DNA of 64,000 nucleotides. Source: CAJFUR01 sp904420575. GTDB taxonomy: Bacteria > Actinomycetota > Coriobacteriia > Coriobacteriales > Eggerthellaceae. Location: contig OZ221973.1 of NCBI GenBank assembly GCA_965119745.1, positions 2,170,001-2,234,000 of the forward strand, written 5' to 3'. This document shows, piece by piece, positions 33,587 through 42,386 of the stretch. Within the stretch, counting starts at the first letter, position 1. Each line of letters begins with the position of its first letter. The position numbers and the translations under genes are program-made. The notes beneath the pieces were generated by a model, which was not told the origin of the DNA, did no database searches, and worked only from the letters and a program-made list of their open reading frames with translations.

Positions 33587-34345
33587 ATGTTCGAACCGGT
33601 GATGATCGCGCCGTCCATCCTGTCGGCGGACTTCATGGATCTGGGACGCGACGTCCGCATGATCGAGGAGGCGGGCGCCAAGATGGTGCACGTCGACGTG
33701 ATGGACGGTCATTTCGTGCCGAACCTGTCCATGGGCGTGCCGGTGGTGAAGCGCCTCAAGCGCGCCACGGCGCTGCCGCTCGACGTCCACCTGATGGTCG
33801 ACAACCCGCTCGAGCAGCTGCCGTGGTTCCTGGATGCCGGGGCCGATTCCGTGACCGTGCACGTGGAGCCTTTGGCAGAGCAGGAACGGACGGCCGAAGC
33901 GCTCGCCCTCGCCCACGAGACCGGCGCGAAGGCGGCCGTCAGCGTCAAGCCGCGCACGCCCGTCGAGGCGTTGGCCCCCTTCCTTGCCGATCTGGACATG
34001 GTGCTCGTCATGAGCGTGGAGCCGGGCTTTTCGGGACAGCGCTACATCGAGGGCAGCGAGGCGCGCGTGGCCCGGGTCGTGGAGATGGCACGCGCGGCGG
34101 GCGCGAGCCCGCTCGTGCAGGTGGACGGCGGCATCGGGCTGGCAACCGCGCCGCGCGTGGCTGCGGCGGGCGCCGACGTGCTGGTGTGCGGCAACGCCGT
34201 GTTCGGCGCCGAGGACCCCGCGCGCGCCGTGGCCGAGATCGCCCGCGCGGCCGACGAGGCGCGCGAACGGGCGCTTGCCGAAGCGGGCGGGCAGGAAGGC
34301 GCTTCTGCCGAGGCGCGCGGCGTGCAGGGGGACGAGCGCGCATGA
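33587..34345 (+). CDS. rpe: Ribulose-phosphate 3-epimerase
   Basis: A 252-residue TIM-barrel enzyme that interconverts ribulose 5-phosphate and xylulose 5-phosphate in the pentose phosphate pathway. Metal and catalytic motifs: SILSADF, HVDVMDGHFVPN, HLMV, SVEPGFSGQ and QVDGGI. TGGAAGGC precedes ATG 33587. The last 25 residues are an Ala/Glu-rich extension beyond the usual end. Stop overlaps the next gene (ATGA). Confidence 0.94.
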   Translation: MFEPVMIAPSILSADFMDLGRDVRMIEEAGAKMVHVDVMDGHFVPNLSMGVPVVKRLKRATALPLDVHLMVDNPLEQLPWFLDAGADSVTVHVEPLAEQERTAEALALAHETGAKAAVSVKPRTPVEALAPFLADLDMVLVMSVEPGFSGQRYIEGSEARVARVVEMARAAGASPLVQVDGGIGLATAPRVAAAGADVLVCGNAVFGAEDPARAVAEIARAADEARERALAEAGGQEGASAEARGVQGDERA

Positions 34346-35550
34346 CGGCGTTTTCCGCAGAGGACTACGTGTACTTGGACTGGGCGGCCACGGCGCCGCT
34401 CTGCGAAGAGGCCGCGCGCGCGATGGCGCCTTTCCTGGTGCCGGGACGCGTCAACGTGGCCCTGGGAGCGAACGCAAACTCGCTGCATTCTCCCGGACGC
34501 GCCGCGTTCGCCGCGCTCGAGGACGCCCGTCGCTCGCTCGCCCGCGACCTGCATGCCGCCCGGGCGAGCGAGATCGTCCTCACGTCGGGCGCCACCGAGG
34601 CCGACAACGCGGCCGTGCTCGGCCTGGCTCGCGCCGCCGTGGACGCGCGCCGCCAGGCGGGACGCGCCGCCGCCGTGCCGCACGTCGTCACGACGGCCGT
34701 GGAGCACGAGGCGGTGCTCGAACCCGTGCGCGTGCTCGAGCGTGCCGGCTACCGCGTGACGCGCCTTGCGCCCGACGCTCGGGGGTTTGTGCAGGCCGGC
34801 GCGCTCGCGGATGCCGTGGACGGGGACACGGTGCTCGTCTCGGTGCAGATGGCCAACAGCGAGGTGGGGAGCATCCAGCCCGTGGCCGACCTGGCGCAGA
34901 TCGCCCACGAGGCCGGCGCGCTCTTCCACACCGACGCCACGCAGGCGCTCGGCAAGATGCCCGTCGACCTGGCCGCGCTCGGCGTGGACGCGGCGTCCTT
35001 CTCTGCGCACAAGGTGGGCGGCCCGAAGGGCGTGGGCGCGCTGTACCTGCGGGCGCGCACGCCGTTTTCCGCGCAGCTGCTGGGCGGCGGACAGGAGGAC
35101 GCGCGGCGCAGCGGAACGCAGAACGTGTGCGGCGCCGCAGGGTTCGCGGCGGCCTGCCACGCCGCCTGCGCGTCCGGGGAGGAGGAGTCCGCACGCCAGC
35201 GGGCCCTGCGCGATCGGCTGTACGCCGAGCTTTCGCGCCGTCCCGGCGTGGCGGCCACGGTGGACGTTCGCCCGGGAAGCGACGAGTTTTTGCCCAACAT
35301 CGTGCACGTGCTGGTGGAGGGCCTGGAAAGCCAGACGCTCGTCCTGCGCTTCGACGCCTTGGGGTTCGGGGTTTCGGGCGGGTCGGCCTGTTCGTCGCGC
35401 GATTTGGGGCCGAGCCATGTGCTGCAGGCGCTCGGCGTGCCGGGCGACCGGGCGCACGGCGCCCTGCGCGTCTCGATGGGCCGCCTGACGACCGAGCGGG
35501 ACGTAGGGGCCTTCGCCGAGGCCATGGACACGGTCTTGAACTGGAAATGA
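34342..35550 (+). CDS. Cysteine desulfurase (NifS/IscS class V aminotransferase)
   Basis: A 402-residue PLP enzyme that removes sulfur from cysteine for Fe-S clusters or thio-modified tRNA. The N-terminal YLDWAATAPL, TSGATEADNAAV, the PLP lysine in FSAHKVGGPKG and the active-site loop SGGSACSSRD with its Cys are conserved. Coupled to rpe by a 4-bp overlap. No iscU or mnmA neighbour is seen, so the sulfur acceptor is unclear. Confidence 0.92.
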   Translation: MTAFSAEDYVYLDWAATAPLCEEAARAMAPFLVPGRVNVALGANANSLHSPGRAAFAALEDARRSLARDLHAARASEIVLTSGATEADNAAVLGLARAAVDARRQAGRAAAVPHVVTTAVEHEAVLEPVRVLERAGYRVTRLAPDARGFVQAGALADAVDGDTVLVSVQMANSEVGSIQPVADLAQIAHEAGALFHTDATQALGKMPVDLAALGVDAASFSAHKVGGPKGVGALYLRARTPFSAQLLGGGQEDARRSGTQNVCGAAGFAAACHAACASGEEESARQRALRDRLYAELSRRPGVAATVDVRPGSDEFLPNIVHVLVEGLESQTLVLRFDALGFGVSGGSACSSRDLGPSHVLQALGVPGDRAHGALRVSMGRLTTERDVGAFAEAMDTVLNWK

Positions 35551-35608
35551 AACGCGCCGCGCACCGCGGTCGTGCGGGCGCTTGACGAGAAGGAGCATCG
35601 AGCATTCC

Positions 35609-36421
35609 ATGGAACTGGTGAACACGCATGCGCACACGGAATTCTGCGGCCACGGCGAGGGGACGGTGGACGAGCTGGTGCAGGCCGCCCGTGCGGCCGG
35701 CATCACGACGCTGGCCGTGACGGAGCACTACCCGCTCACGCCGGCCTTCGACCCGAAGGCCTACCTGGCCATGCCTCAGGAGTCGGTGCGTCCCTATCTG
35801 GAGGCGCTGGAGGCCGCCCGCGCCGCCTATCCCGACATCGAGATCCTCTTAGGCACCGAGTTGGACTGGCTGGGGGACTGCGAGGACCGCGACCTCTCCG
35901 ACGAGGACCTGGCCCCCTTCGAGATCGTGCTGGGATCGGTGCACTTCGTGGACGCGTGGCCCTTCGACGACCCGGCGCAGCGGGGCCGCTGGGACGAGCC
36001 GGGTGCGGCCGACGCCATTTGGAAGCGCTACTTCGAGCTGTGGTGCGACGCCGTCACGTCCACGCGCCCCTTCACGGTCATGTCCCATCCCGACCTGGCC
36101 AAAAAGTTCGGCCACTATCCCTCTTACGACGTAGGGCCGCTCTACCGGCAGGCCGCCGAGGCGGCCGCCTCGGCCGGGCGCATGGTGGAGGTGAACACGT
36201 CGGGATCCTATTATGCCTGCAAGGAGATGTTCCCTGCGCCGGCGCTTCTGGCGGAGTTCTGCCGTGCGGGCGTGCCCTGCACCGTGGGCACCGACGCGCA
36301 CACGCCAGCGAACGTGGCGCGCGACATCGAGGCCGGCTACCGACTCATGGCGCAAGCCGGTTATCGAACGGTAACGGTCCCGACGCGCGACGGCGACCGG
36401 CGAAGCATTACCATTGCATGA
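35609..36421 (+). CDS. PHP-family phosphatase, histidinol-phosphatase-like
   Basis: A 270-residue PHP-domain metal-dependent phosphoesterase. Metal-ligand motifs are HAHTE (residues 7-11), TEHYPL, GSVHF, MSHPDL and GTDAHTP. This pattern fits HisK/HisJ-type histidinol-phosphatases, but no his genes are adjacent, so the substrate is uncertain. An AGAAGGAG site lies 15 nt before ATG 35609, rather far, and an upstream TTG (35582) is possible. Confidence 0.82.
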   Translation: MELVNTHAHTEFCGHGEGTVDELVQAARAAGITTLAVTEHYPLTPAFDPKAYLAMPQESVRPYLEALEAARAAYPDIEILLGTELDWLGDCEDRDLSDEDLAPFEIVLGSVHFVDAWPFDDPAQRGRWDEPGAADAIWKRYFELWCDAVTSTRPFTVMSHPDLAKKFGHYPSYDVGPLYRQAAEAAASAGRMVEVNTSGSYYACKEMFPAPALLAEFCRAGVPCTVGTDAHTPANVARDIEAGYRLMAQAGYRTVTVPTRDGDRRSITIA

Positions 36422-36445
36422 AACGTCGTCGATAAGGAGGCAGCC

Positions 36446-37339
36446 ATGGCGGTGGCCAAGAAAAAACAGGAAGGGCTGAGCAGGCGGGCTTCGGGCCCTC
36501 TGTCCAAGCCCGTGTCCACGCTCACGGTCGGCGCGCTGGAGGCGGCCCTTCTGGCCGAGGTGCCGGCGTCCGATGCGGAGGGCTGGGACCGCACGGGCAT
36601 GACGGTGGGCGATCCCGCCCGCCTGGTGGAAGGGGTGGCCGTGGCGCTCGACCCCACGGTGGACGCCGTGCGCGAGGCGGCCTCCCGCGGCGCGAACGTG
36701 CTGCTCACGCATCATCCCGCCTATCTGGAAGCGCCCGACGCGTTCGGCCCGGCCTCGTCGGTGGCGGCCAACCCCGGCGCCGGGGTGTGGGCGGCCGTCG
36801 AGAGCGGCGTGGCGCTGATCGCGCTGCACACGGCGCTCGACGTGAGCCCGCGCGCGGCGCGCGTGCTGCCGGGCATGCTGAAGCTGGCGTTCAAGGGCCA
36901 GGTGCTCGTGCCTGTGGCGGGGTCGCGTCGCAAGGGCTACGGGCAGCTGTGCACGGTGCGTCCCGAGGACGACCCGCTCACGCTGGGGCGCCTGGCTGCG
37001 CGCTGCACGTCGGTGTTCGCCCGCGCGCCACGCGTGTGGGGCGACTTCTCGCGCGAGCTGGATCGCGTGGTCACCTGCACGGGCTCGGCGGGCGGCGTGG
37101 CGCACGAATGCCTGCGCGCCCAAGCGGACTGCCTGGTGTGCGGCGAGGTGAAGTACCACGACGCGCTCGCGCTGTCGCAGGCGGGGCTCTGCATTGTCGA
37201 TCTTGGGCACGACACCAGCGAGCTGCCCCTTGTGGCGGTGCTTGCCGACCTGGCCGAGCACGCCGGCGTGCCGCGCGAGCGCATCTCGGTCATCGACCAG
37301 CGGGAGAACTGGTCGTATCCGGAGTCGATCCGGGTATAG
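36446..37339 (+). CDS. Nif3-like dinuclear metal center protein
   Basis: A 297-residue Nif3/YqfO-like protein (GTP cyclohydrolase I type 2 homologue family). Metal-binding signatures DRTGMTVGDP, LTHHP and LIALHTALD are present, and DLGHDTSELP near the C-terminus closes the site. The inserted YqfO middle domain is absent. Function in bacteria is not firmly known. AAGGAGG precedes ATG 36446. Last gene of the rpe-to-nif3 run. Confidence 0.85.
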   Translation: MAVAKKKQEGLSRRASGPLSKPVSTLTVGALEAALLAEVPASDAEGWDRTGMTVGDPARLVEGVAVALDPTVDAVREAASRGANVLLTHHPAYLEAPDAFGPASSVAANPGAGVWAAVESGVALIALHTALDVSPRAARVLPGMLKLAFKGQVLVPVAGSRRKGYGQLCTVRPEDDPLTLGRLAARCTSVFARAPRVWGDFSRELDRVVTCTGSAGGVAHECLRAQADCLVCGEVKYHDALALSQAGLCIVDLGHDTSELPLVAVLADLAEHAGVPRERISVIDQRENWSYPESIRV

Positions 37340-37366
37340 GGAAGGGGCGCCGCGGCGCCCCTTCCC
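37339..37366. repeat. Perfect 28-bp palindrome between convergent genes
   Basis: Loop-free 14-bp inverted repeat starting at the last base of the Nif3-like stop codon, between convergent transcription units. No T-run. Possibly a convergent-transcription block or another palindromic element. Confidence 0.65.
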
Positions 37367-37409
37367 TCCGTTCGGCCTGCGGCCAGGGAGAGCCCGTCGG
37401 GGAAGAGGG

Positions 37410-37979
37410 CTAGTCGTGGCAGGTGTAGCAGGCGAACACCCCGGCATGGTGGCAGGACTGGCACTGCTTCAGGGCGACGTCCCGCACGTCATCGTCGGCA
37501 TGGAGCGTGTGGCAGTCCGAACAGGCGATGCCCTCGTGCTCGGCCACCCCGCCCGTGTCGTGCGGGTTGCGGGCAGTGCCTTCGCTGTCGGCCAGCTGCA
37601 CGTCGGCGGTCGCCTCGACGAGCGCTTCGCGCGTCTCGTAGTGGCACGAAAGGCACAGGGCGTCGTCCACTGCCGTCTTCTTGAGCTTCTTCGGCATCTT
37701 CGCGTCGGCCGTCGCGCCCTCGTGCGCGGCCGCCAGCGCCGTTTCGTCCTGGTGGCACGACGAGCATGCGTCGGTCTCGTGGTGCGTTGCCGCATGGTCC
37801 GCATGGCACACCGAGCAGTCGCCGTCTATGGACCACGCGACGGTCAGGGCGGGAACGTCCGCCTCGGCTTGGGGGGCGGCGCTTTCCGCCTGCCGGGGCG
37901 CGCATCCCGCCAGCGCCGCCGTCAGGGCCAACGCGAAGATTCCCGCCACGATGGCCCGCTGCATCCTGGGTCGGGCCAT
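37410..37979 (-). CDS. Hexahaem c-type cytochrome lipoprotein
   Basis: A 189-residue exported cytochrome. The signal ends in a lipobox (LAGC, Cys26), so it is anchored outside the membrane. Six CxxCH haem motifs lie at residues 55-59, 72-76, 109-113, 153-157, 173-177 and 184-188. A Lys-rich stretch interrupts the middle. It starts within the stop of the flavoprotein gene (TGATG), so production is coupled. Role: electron delivery from the membrane quinone pool to the flavoprotein reductase, by analogy to cytochrome/flavoprotein reductase pairs of Eggerthella and Shewanella. Confidence 0.88.
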   Translation of the reverse strand: MARPRMQRAIVAGIFALALTAALAGCAPRQAESAAPQAEADVPALTVAWSIDGDCSVCHADHAATHHETDACSSCHQDETALAAAHEGATADAKMPKKLKKTAVDDALCLSCHYETREALVEATADVQLADSEGTARNPHDTGGVAEHEGIACSDCHTLHADDDVRDVALKQCQSCHHAGVFACYTCHD

Positions 37980-39613
37980 CACGCATCCCACGCTTCGAGG
38001 GACGCGCAGTGGCGTGCGGCCACGCGGCCGCTGGCGATGGCGTCGCTGAAGTTGCCGCCGCCGTTGTACTCGTTGACGTAGATCGCCCCCAGTTCGCCGG
38101 TGCTGTACAGGCGGGCGATGGGTTCGTCGTTCATGTCGAGGACCTGGTTGAAGGCGTTGCGCTTGGGGCCGCCCTGCGTGTTGAGGAACGTCGGGGCGAG
38201 GGGCATCGCGTACAGGGGGTAGCCGAGCCCCACGAGGTCGTAGGCTGCGATCTTGTCCTTGCCGTTGTACAGGACGTGGTCGGGCGCGTACCCCTGCTCG
38301 TCGCGCGCGGTGCCGCGGCCGAAGTCGGTGTCGCTGTTCTGGGCGGCCATGCGGTTCCAGCGGTCCAGGGTGCCCTGCAGCGTGGCCGCCTCGATGCCGG
38401 TGAACGCGGCGACGTCCTCGGCGGACTCGCATCGCTTGATCACGCCGCGCTCGAGGAGTTCGTCCGCCGTGGGGATCTTCCCGTCCAGGACGAGCGTCTG
38501 GAAGCCGATGCCAGCGGGGGTGAGCATGCCGCCGTCGAAGCACTCCTGGTCGAACAGCAGATAGGCCGGCATCGGCATCTCGAGGTTCGCCCACACGCCT
38601 CCCTTGTTGTACTTGCCGTGGCGCAACCGGCTCATGTCGTCCTCGGACTGGTAGCGGCAGCCGTCGGGCCCTATGACGATGTAGCCCTTGCCCGTCAGCT
38701 TCATCGAGAAGCACGAGTACCGGTCTTCCGGGTCGAGCTGGACTCCCCAGGCGTTGCCCACCATGTTGTTCATGTGCCAAAGTTGGGCGCCGGCCTGCTC
38801 GGCCATGTGGATCCCCTCGCCCCGGTTGTAGAAGGAGCCGCGCGGGCGCAGGTCCGCATAGCCGATCTGGTAGTACTTCTTGATGAGGTCCTCGTTCGCC
38901 TCGAAGCCGCCGCAACCCATGACCACGCCCTTCTTCGCCTTGAAGCAGCGGCCGTCTTCGGTGCTGACGCCGACGATGCCGTGCTCGCCGTCTATGACCA
39001 GGTCCGTGACGCGCGAATCGTAGTAGTACTTCGTGCCGAGGCCGTCCGCCGTTTCGGCCAGCGCGTTCCACACGTTGGAGTTGCCCAGCTCGCCGTTGAC
39101 GTACACCTCGATGTCGTCGGCACCGGGCAGTTCGGGGAACTCGGGGTTGTTGTTGGGCGTGACGACGAGGTCCATGCCGCACACGTCGGTGCACCAGTCG
39201 AGGTTGTCGCACAGCGACTCTGCCCAGGCCTGCATGAGTTCCGGCTCGACGGCGTAGGGCTCGTTGCAGGCGTTCTGGTATTCGACGGCCCCTTCGGGGT
39301 TGAGAGGGATGTTGAGGATCTGCCCGCAGATGCGGGAGTTGCCGCCGCGAAGATTTTCGGGGGCGGCCTCAAGGACCAGGCAGCTGCCCAGCTGCTCGTC
39401 CGCCATCGTGATCGCGGCGCTGAGCCCGGCGCCGCCGGTGCCCAGGATGACGACGTCGGCCTCGTCGGTCCAGGCGATGTCGGCCGCCTCGCCCGTCTGC
39501 TTCCCCTCGGCCGCGGTCGGCTCGGAGCATCCTGCGATGCCCAGGGCGGCTCCGGCGATCGATGCCAGGGCCGCGCCCTTGACGAAGGTGCGCCGTGAAA
39601 GTTCCTTTTCCAT
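37979..39613 (-). CDS. Tat-exported FAD-dependent reductase, fumarate-reductase flavoprotein type
   Basis: A 544-residue FAD_binding_2 protein. A twin-arginine signal (SRRTFVK, R7-R8) is followed by a possible lipobox at C29, then the FAD motif GTGGAG (58-63) and the C-terminal GNFSDAIASGR FAD-binding segment. It belongs to the family containing soluble fumarate, urocanate and cinnamate-type reductases and the digoxin reductase Cgr2. It probably reduces an unsaturated organic acceptor in anaerobic respiration; the substrate is unknown. GGAGGAGATC gives a near-ideal ribosome site. Divergent from a LuxR-type membrane regulator. Confidence 0.9.
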   Translation of the reverse strand: MEKELSRRTFVKGAALASIAGAALGIAGCSEPTAAEGKQTGEAADIAWTDEADVVILGTGGAGLSAAITMADEQLGSCLVLEAAPENLRGGNSRICGQILNIPLNPEGAVEYQNACNEPYAVEPELMQAWAESLCDNLDWCTDVCGMDLVVTPNNNPEFPELPGADDIEVYVNGELGNSNVWNALAETADGLGTKYYYDSRVTDLVIDGEHGIVGVSTEDGRCFKAKKGVVMGCGGFEANEDLIKKYYQIGYADLRPRGSFYNRGEGIHMAEQAGAQLWHMNNMVGNAWGVQLDPEDRYSCFSMKLTGKGYIVIGPDGCRYQSEDDMSRLRHGKYNKGGVWANLEMPMPAYLLFDQECFDGGMLTPAGIGFQTLVLDGKIPTADELLERGVIKRCESAEDVAAFTGIEAATLQGTLDRWNRMAAQNSDTDFGRGTARDEQGYAPDHVLYNGKDKIAAYDLVGLGYPLYAMPLAPTFLNTQGGPKRNAFNQVLDMNDEPIARLYSTGELGAIYVNEYNGGGNFSDAIASGRVAARHCASLEAWDA

Positions 39614-39909
39614 GATCTCCTCCTGTGTCCGTTCGTTGCCGCCGCCATGGCGGCCCTCTTCCCGCTCCGGCGCCTTGTGCGCTGCCTTTCGGAAAGCGTG
39701 CCGCAGGGCGTCGGGACGGCCGCCAGTGTAGTGCCGGGCGGCTGCGCTTACGGTAAGCAGGCGCGCTTCAAAGGCGTCCGCCACGCTGTTTTTGCGCTGA
39801 GCCGGAGCAGCGCTCGCGGGCGTGTGGTATCGTGCGTACGGGACGGCGCCGAAGGGATCCCGGGCATCGCGGGCGGGCCGGGCGGGCGCCAAAAGGGGAG
39901 GCGGGGCAC
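39614..39909. promoter_or_regulatory. Divergent promoter with GCTTAC-G-GTAAGC dyad at the reductase -35
   Basis: For the reverse-strand reductase, a -10 TACACT lies at 39730-39725. The -35 position 17 bp away falls inside the 13-bp dyad at 39746-39758. This is the arrangement expected for an activator of the LuxR type, and the divergent gene encodes such a protein. Confidence 0.4.
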
Positions 39910-41319
39910 ATGCTGTGGGAAAAGCTGGACGGATGGTTCGACAAGGCCGCGGGGTTCACGAGGGTGGCCTTGGTGTTCTTGGGGTTCGCCCTGATACGTC
40001 GGTGGCTTTCCCTGGTCACCTTCCTGGTTCCCGCACACGTCGCCGCTACGCTTCCCCTGAGCATGTCCACGCTGTTCGCCCTCGTGCAGTGCGCCACGTC
40101 GGTTGCCGTCGTCGTGGCTTCGCATCGGCTGGCGCCGCTGCACCGGCGGGGGCCCTTTCTGGGCGGCTCGGTGGCGCTGCTTTCGGGCGGCACGCTGCTG
40201 GCGGCCTTCTCGGGATCCTTCTTCCAGCCAGCCCTCGCGTGCATGGCGGGCGTCGGCTTGGCGGCTGCGGGCTATTCCGTGCTGTTCGTCCTCTGGCTCG
40301 AGCTCTATGCGTGCCTCGATCCCGCGAAGGCCGCCGTCGCCTACGCAGGTTCGTTCGTGGCGTGCAGCGCCCTCTGGTGGGTGCTGCAGCGCTTGGACGA
40401 GCTGGTGCTCGTCGCCGTTTCGGGGCTGTTGCCGGTGGTTTCGCTGCTGATGCTGGTCTCGGGCTTCCGCAGGATCCCCCGCAACCACCTGCCGTCAGAC
40501 CGGCAGTGCGTGTCCTTGTCCTCGTCGTGGCGTTTCGTCTTCTGGATAGCTGCCTTCAGCTTCGTCTACGGGGTGGCGGAATCCATCGCCTTGCCCGGAT
40601 TCGGCTCCTCTGCCTACGTGGGGCGCTTGTTCCCGAACATCGTCGTTCTGGTGGGCACCATGTTCTTCGTCAGGAGGTTCGATCTCGCCACCATCTACCG
40701 CATGGCGCTGCCCCTCATGCTCGTGGGGTTTGTCTCCGCTATCGTGGCCGGCGACCCCTATGTCACGCAGTTCTTCGTCACGGCCGGATACGAATGCTAC
40801 CTGGCGCTCGCCTACATCTTCGCCTGCAGCATCGCCTGTCGGCTGCGGGCGTCGTCGGCCTCGCTCTGCGCCCTGATCCTGGCCGTCCATTCGTCCATGA
40901 TGCTCGTGGGGAAGGCCTGCAGCGGTCTGGCCCTGCCGCTTGCCCAGGCGCCCGACCAGCAGGCCATCGTCTTCGGAGTGCTGGGACTTGCCCTCGCGGC
41001 CACTTCGGCCTTCGTCTTTCGTGAGAAGGACTTCTACCGGCAATGGAACATCAGCGGGTTCTCTCCCCAGGCCAACGAGGACGAGAGGGCTGCCCGGAAA
41101 ACCGTAGGGAAGGCCGCCGCCCGCTTCGGGCTGAACCCGCGGGAAGAGCACATCGCCGTGCTGGTCATGGAAGGGAAGTCGAATGCGGAGATAGCGAGCG
41201 AGCTGTTCATCGCCCCTGGCACCGTGCGCGCCCACACCAGCAGGATATACGGCAAGTTCGACGTGCACAGCCGGGAGGAACTGATGGCGCGCCTCCAGTC
41301 CCTGGGCCTGCCGGGCTAG
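39910..41319 (+). CDS. Membrane-spanning LuxR-type transcriptional regulator
   Basis: A 469-residue protein: about 12 hydrophobic segments (residues 15-385) followed by a LuxR helix-turn-helix (about 400-465, with VLVMEGKSNAEIASEL and APGTVRAHTSRIYGK). This architecture is greatly expanded in Eggerthellaceae and is usually found beside respiratory reductase genes, as here. It presumably senses a compound at the membrane and activates the divergent flavoprotein-cytochrome operon. AGGGGAGGCGGGGC precedes ATG 39910. Confidence 0.88.
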   Translation: MLWEKLDGWFDKAAGFTRVALVFLGFALIRRWLSLVTFLVPAHVAATLPLSMSTLFALVQCATSVAVVVASHRLAPLHRRGPFLGGSVALLSGGTLLAAFSGSFFQPALACMAGVGLAAAGYSVLFVLWLELYACLDPAKAAVAYAGSFVACSALWWVLQRLDELVLVAVSGLLPVVSLLMLVSGFRRIPRNHLPSDRQCVSLSSSWRFVFWIAAFSFVYGVAESIALPGFGSSAYVGRLFPNIVVLVGTMFFVRRFDLATIYRMALPLMLVGFVSAIVAGDPYVTQFFVTAGYECYLALAYIFACSIACRLRASSASLCALILAVHSSMMLVGKACSGLALPLAQAPDQQAIVFGVLGLALAATSAFVFREKDFYRQWNISGFSPQANEDERAARKTVGKAAARFGLNPREEHIAVLVMEGKSNAEIASELFIAPGTVRAHTSRIYGKFDVHSREELMARLQSLGLPG

Positions 41320-41332
41320 GCAGCGCCCCGAG

Positions 41333-41380
41333 TCCCCATGTCCCCATGTCCCCATGTCCCCATGTCCCCATGTCCCCATG
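41333..41380. repeat. Six tandem copies of TCCCCATG
   Basis: Perfect 8-bp tandem repeat, six units, 14 bp after the regulator stop. Noncoding; copy number could vary by slippage. Confidence 0.95.
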
Positions 41381-41404
41381 TCCTCCGAGTCCCCCATATC
41401 CTCA

Positions 41405-41458
41405 TTGTCGGCCGAAACGGTCGGTTTTGGGGCGAAAAGCGGCCGTTTCGGCCGACAA
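41405..41458. repeat. Palindromic element with 16-bp perfect arms
   Basis: Arms 41405-41420 and 41443-41458, 22-nt loop. Lies between the regulator and the zinc-ribbon gene, with no T-run on either side. Confidence 0.8.
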
Positions 41459-41598
41459 CGGCGCGCGCAAGGAGGGACTTGCAGCCGCGCCGCCGACAGG
41501 AGGCGTGTTGTCATGAAGGGTTCTTCTCTTTGTGGGCGCGCGGCTCCGCGAGGTTGTGGCATACTGAAAGTCAAACAGGCGACGGACGAGAGGGTTCT

Positions 41599-42318
41599 AT
41601 GCAGGCTAACCGGGACGACCTGGCAACGCTGCTGCAGCTGCAGCAGATCGACATGGGCATCGCGCGGGTGAACAAGGAGCTTTCCGAACTCCCGCAGCGC
41701 AAGGTCATCGTGGCCGCGCGCGAGAAGAGGCGCGCCATCGAGCAGAAGCGCGACAAGGTGGCCGCGCTGAAGAAGGAGGCCGAGGCGCAGCTGTCGCGCG
41801 TCGGCGACGAGGACGCGTCGCTTGCCGACAAGCAGCGCGCCGCCCAGGAGGCCGTCGACAAGGCGCAAGGCAACTACCGCAACGTCGAGGCGCGCACGAA
41901 GGAGATGAACGGCTTCGCGAAGCGCCGGGCCACGCTGGAGGCCGAGCTGGACCGGCTGGGCGCCGAACTTGCGAAGATAGAGGAAGTGGAGTCGCAGGTG
42001 ACGTCCGCGCTCGCCGCCGTGGAACGACAGGAGGCCGAGGCGACCGCGTCGTTCCAGAAGCAGGGAGGCGCGCTCAAGAACGACGAGGCGCGGCTGCAGG
42101 CCCAGCGCTCCCACCTGGCCGCGCAGTTGCCGCAGGACCTTCTTGCGACGTACGAGAAGACGGCGGCCCGCTCGGGCGGCGTGGCGGTGGCCCGCCTGCT
42201 CGACGGCAAGTGCGGCGCCTGCCGCGCCGTCATCGAGGGAGGCCGCCTCATCGACCTGAAGGGCCAGGCGCCGCTCGGCGTGTGCCCGGCCTGCAAGCGG
42301 CTGCTCATCGTGCCGTAA
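41599..42318 (+). CDS. Coiled-coil C4 zinc-ribbon protein (DUF164/CT398 type)
   Basis: A 239-residue protein. Residues about 10-185 form a long antiparallel coiled coil, and the C-terminus carries a C4 zinc ribbon (CGAC...CPAC). The family is widespread and often linked to flagellar export or nucleic-acid functions in other phyla; here no flagellar genes are seen. Function unknown. ATG 41599 follows GAGAGGG. Confidence 0.78.
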   Translation: MQANRDDLATLLQLQQIDMGIARVNKELSELPQRKVIVAAREKRRAIEQKRDKVAALKKEAEAQLSRVGDEDASLADKQRAAQEAVDKAQGNYRNVEARTKEMNGFAKRRATLEAELDRLGAELAKIEEVESQVTSALAAVERQEAEATASFQKQGGALKNDEARLQAQRSHLAAQLPQDLLATYEKTAARSGGVAVARLLDGKCGACRAVIEGGRLIDLKGQAPLGVCPACKRLLIVP

Positions 42319-42386
42319 GGCCATTTTCCGCCCACCATCGCGCAGGCCGCAGCGGCCCCGCTGCGCGAGACCTGCAAGGAGACGAC

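Noticed and set aside
41333..41380. CRISPR-like array
   Set aside because: Units are 8 bp with no spacers; it is a simple tandem repeat and no cas gene is near.
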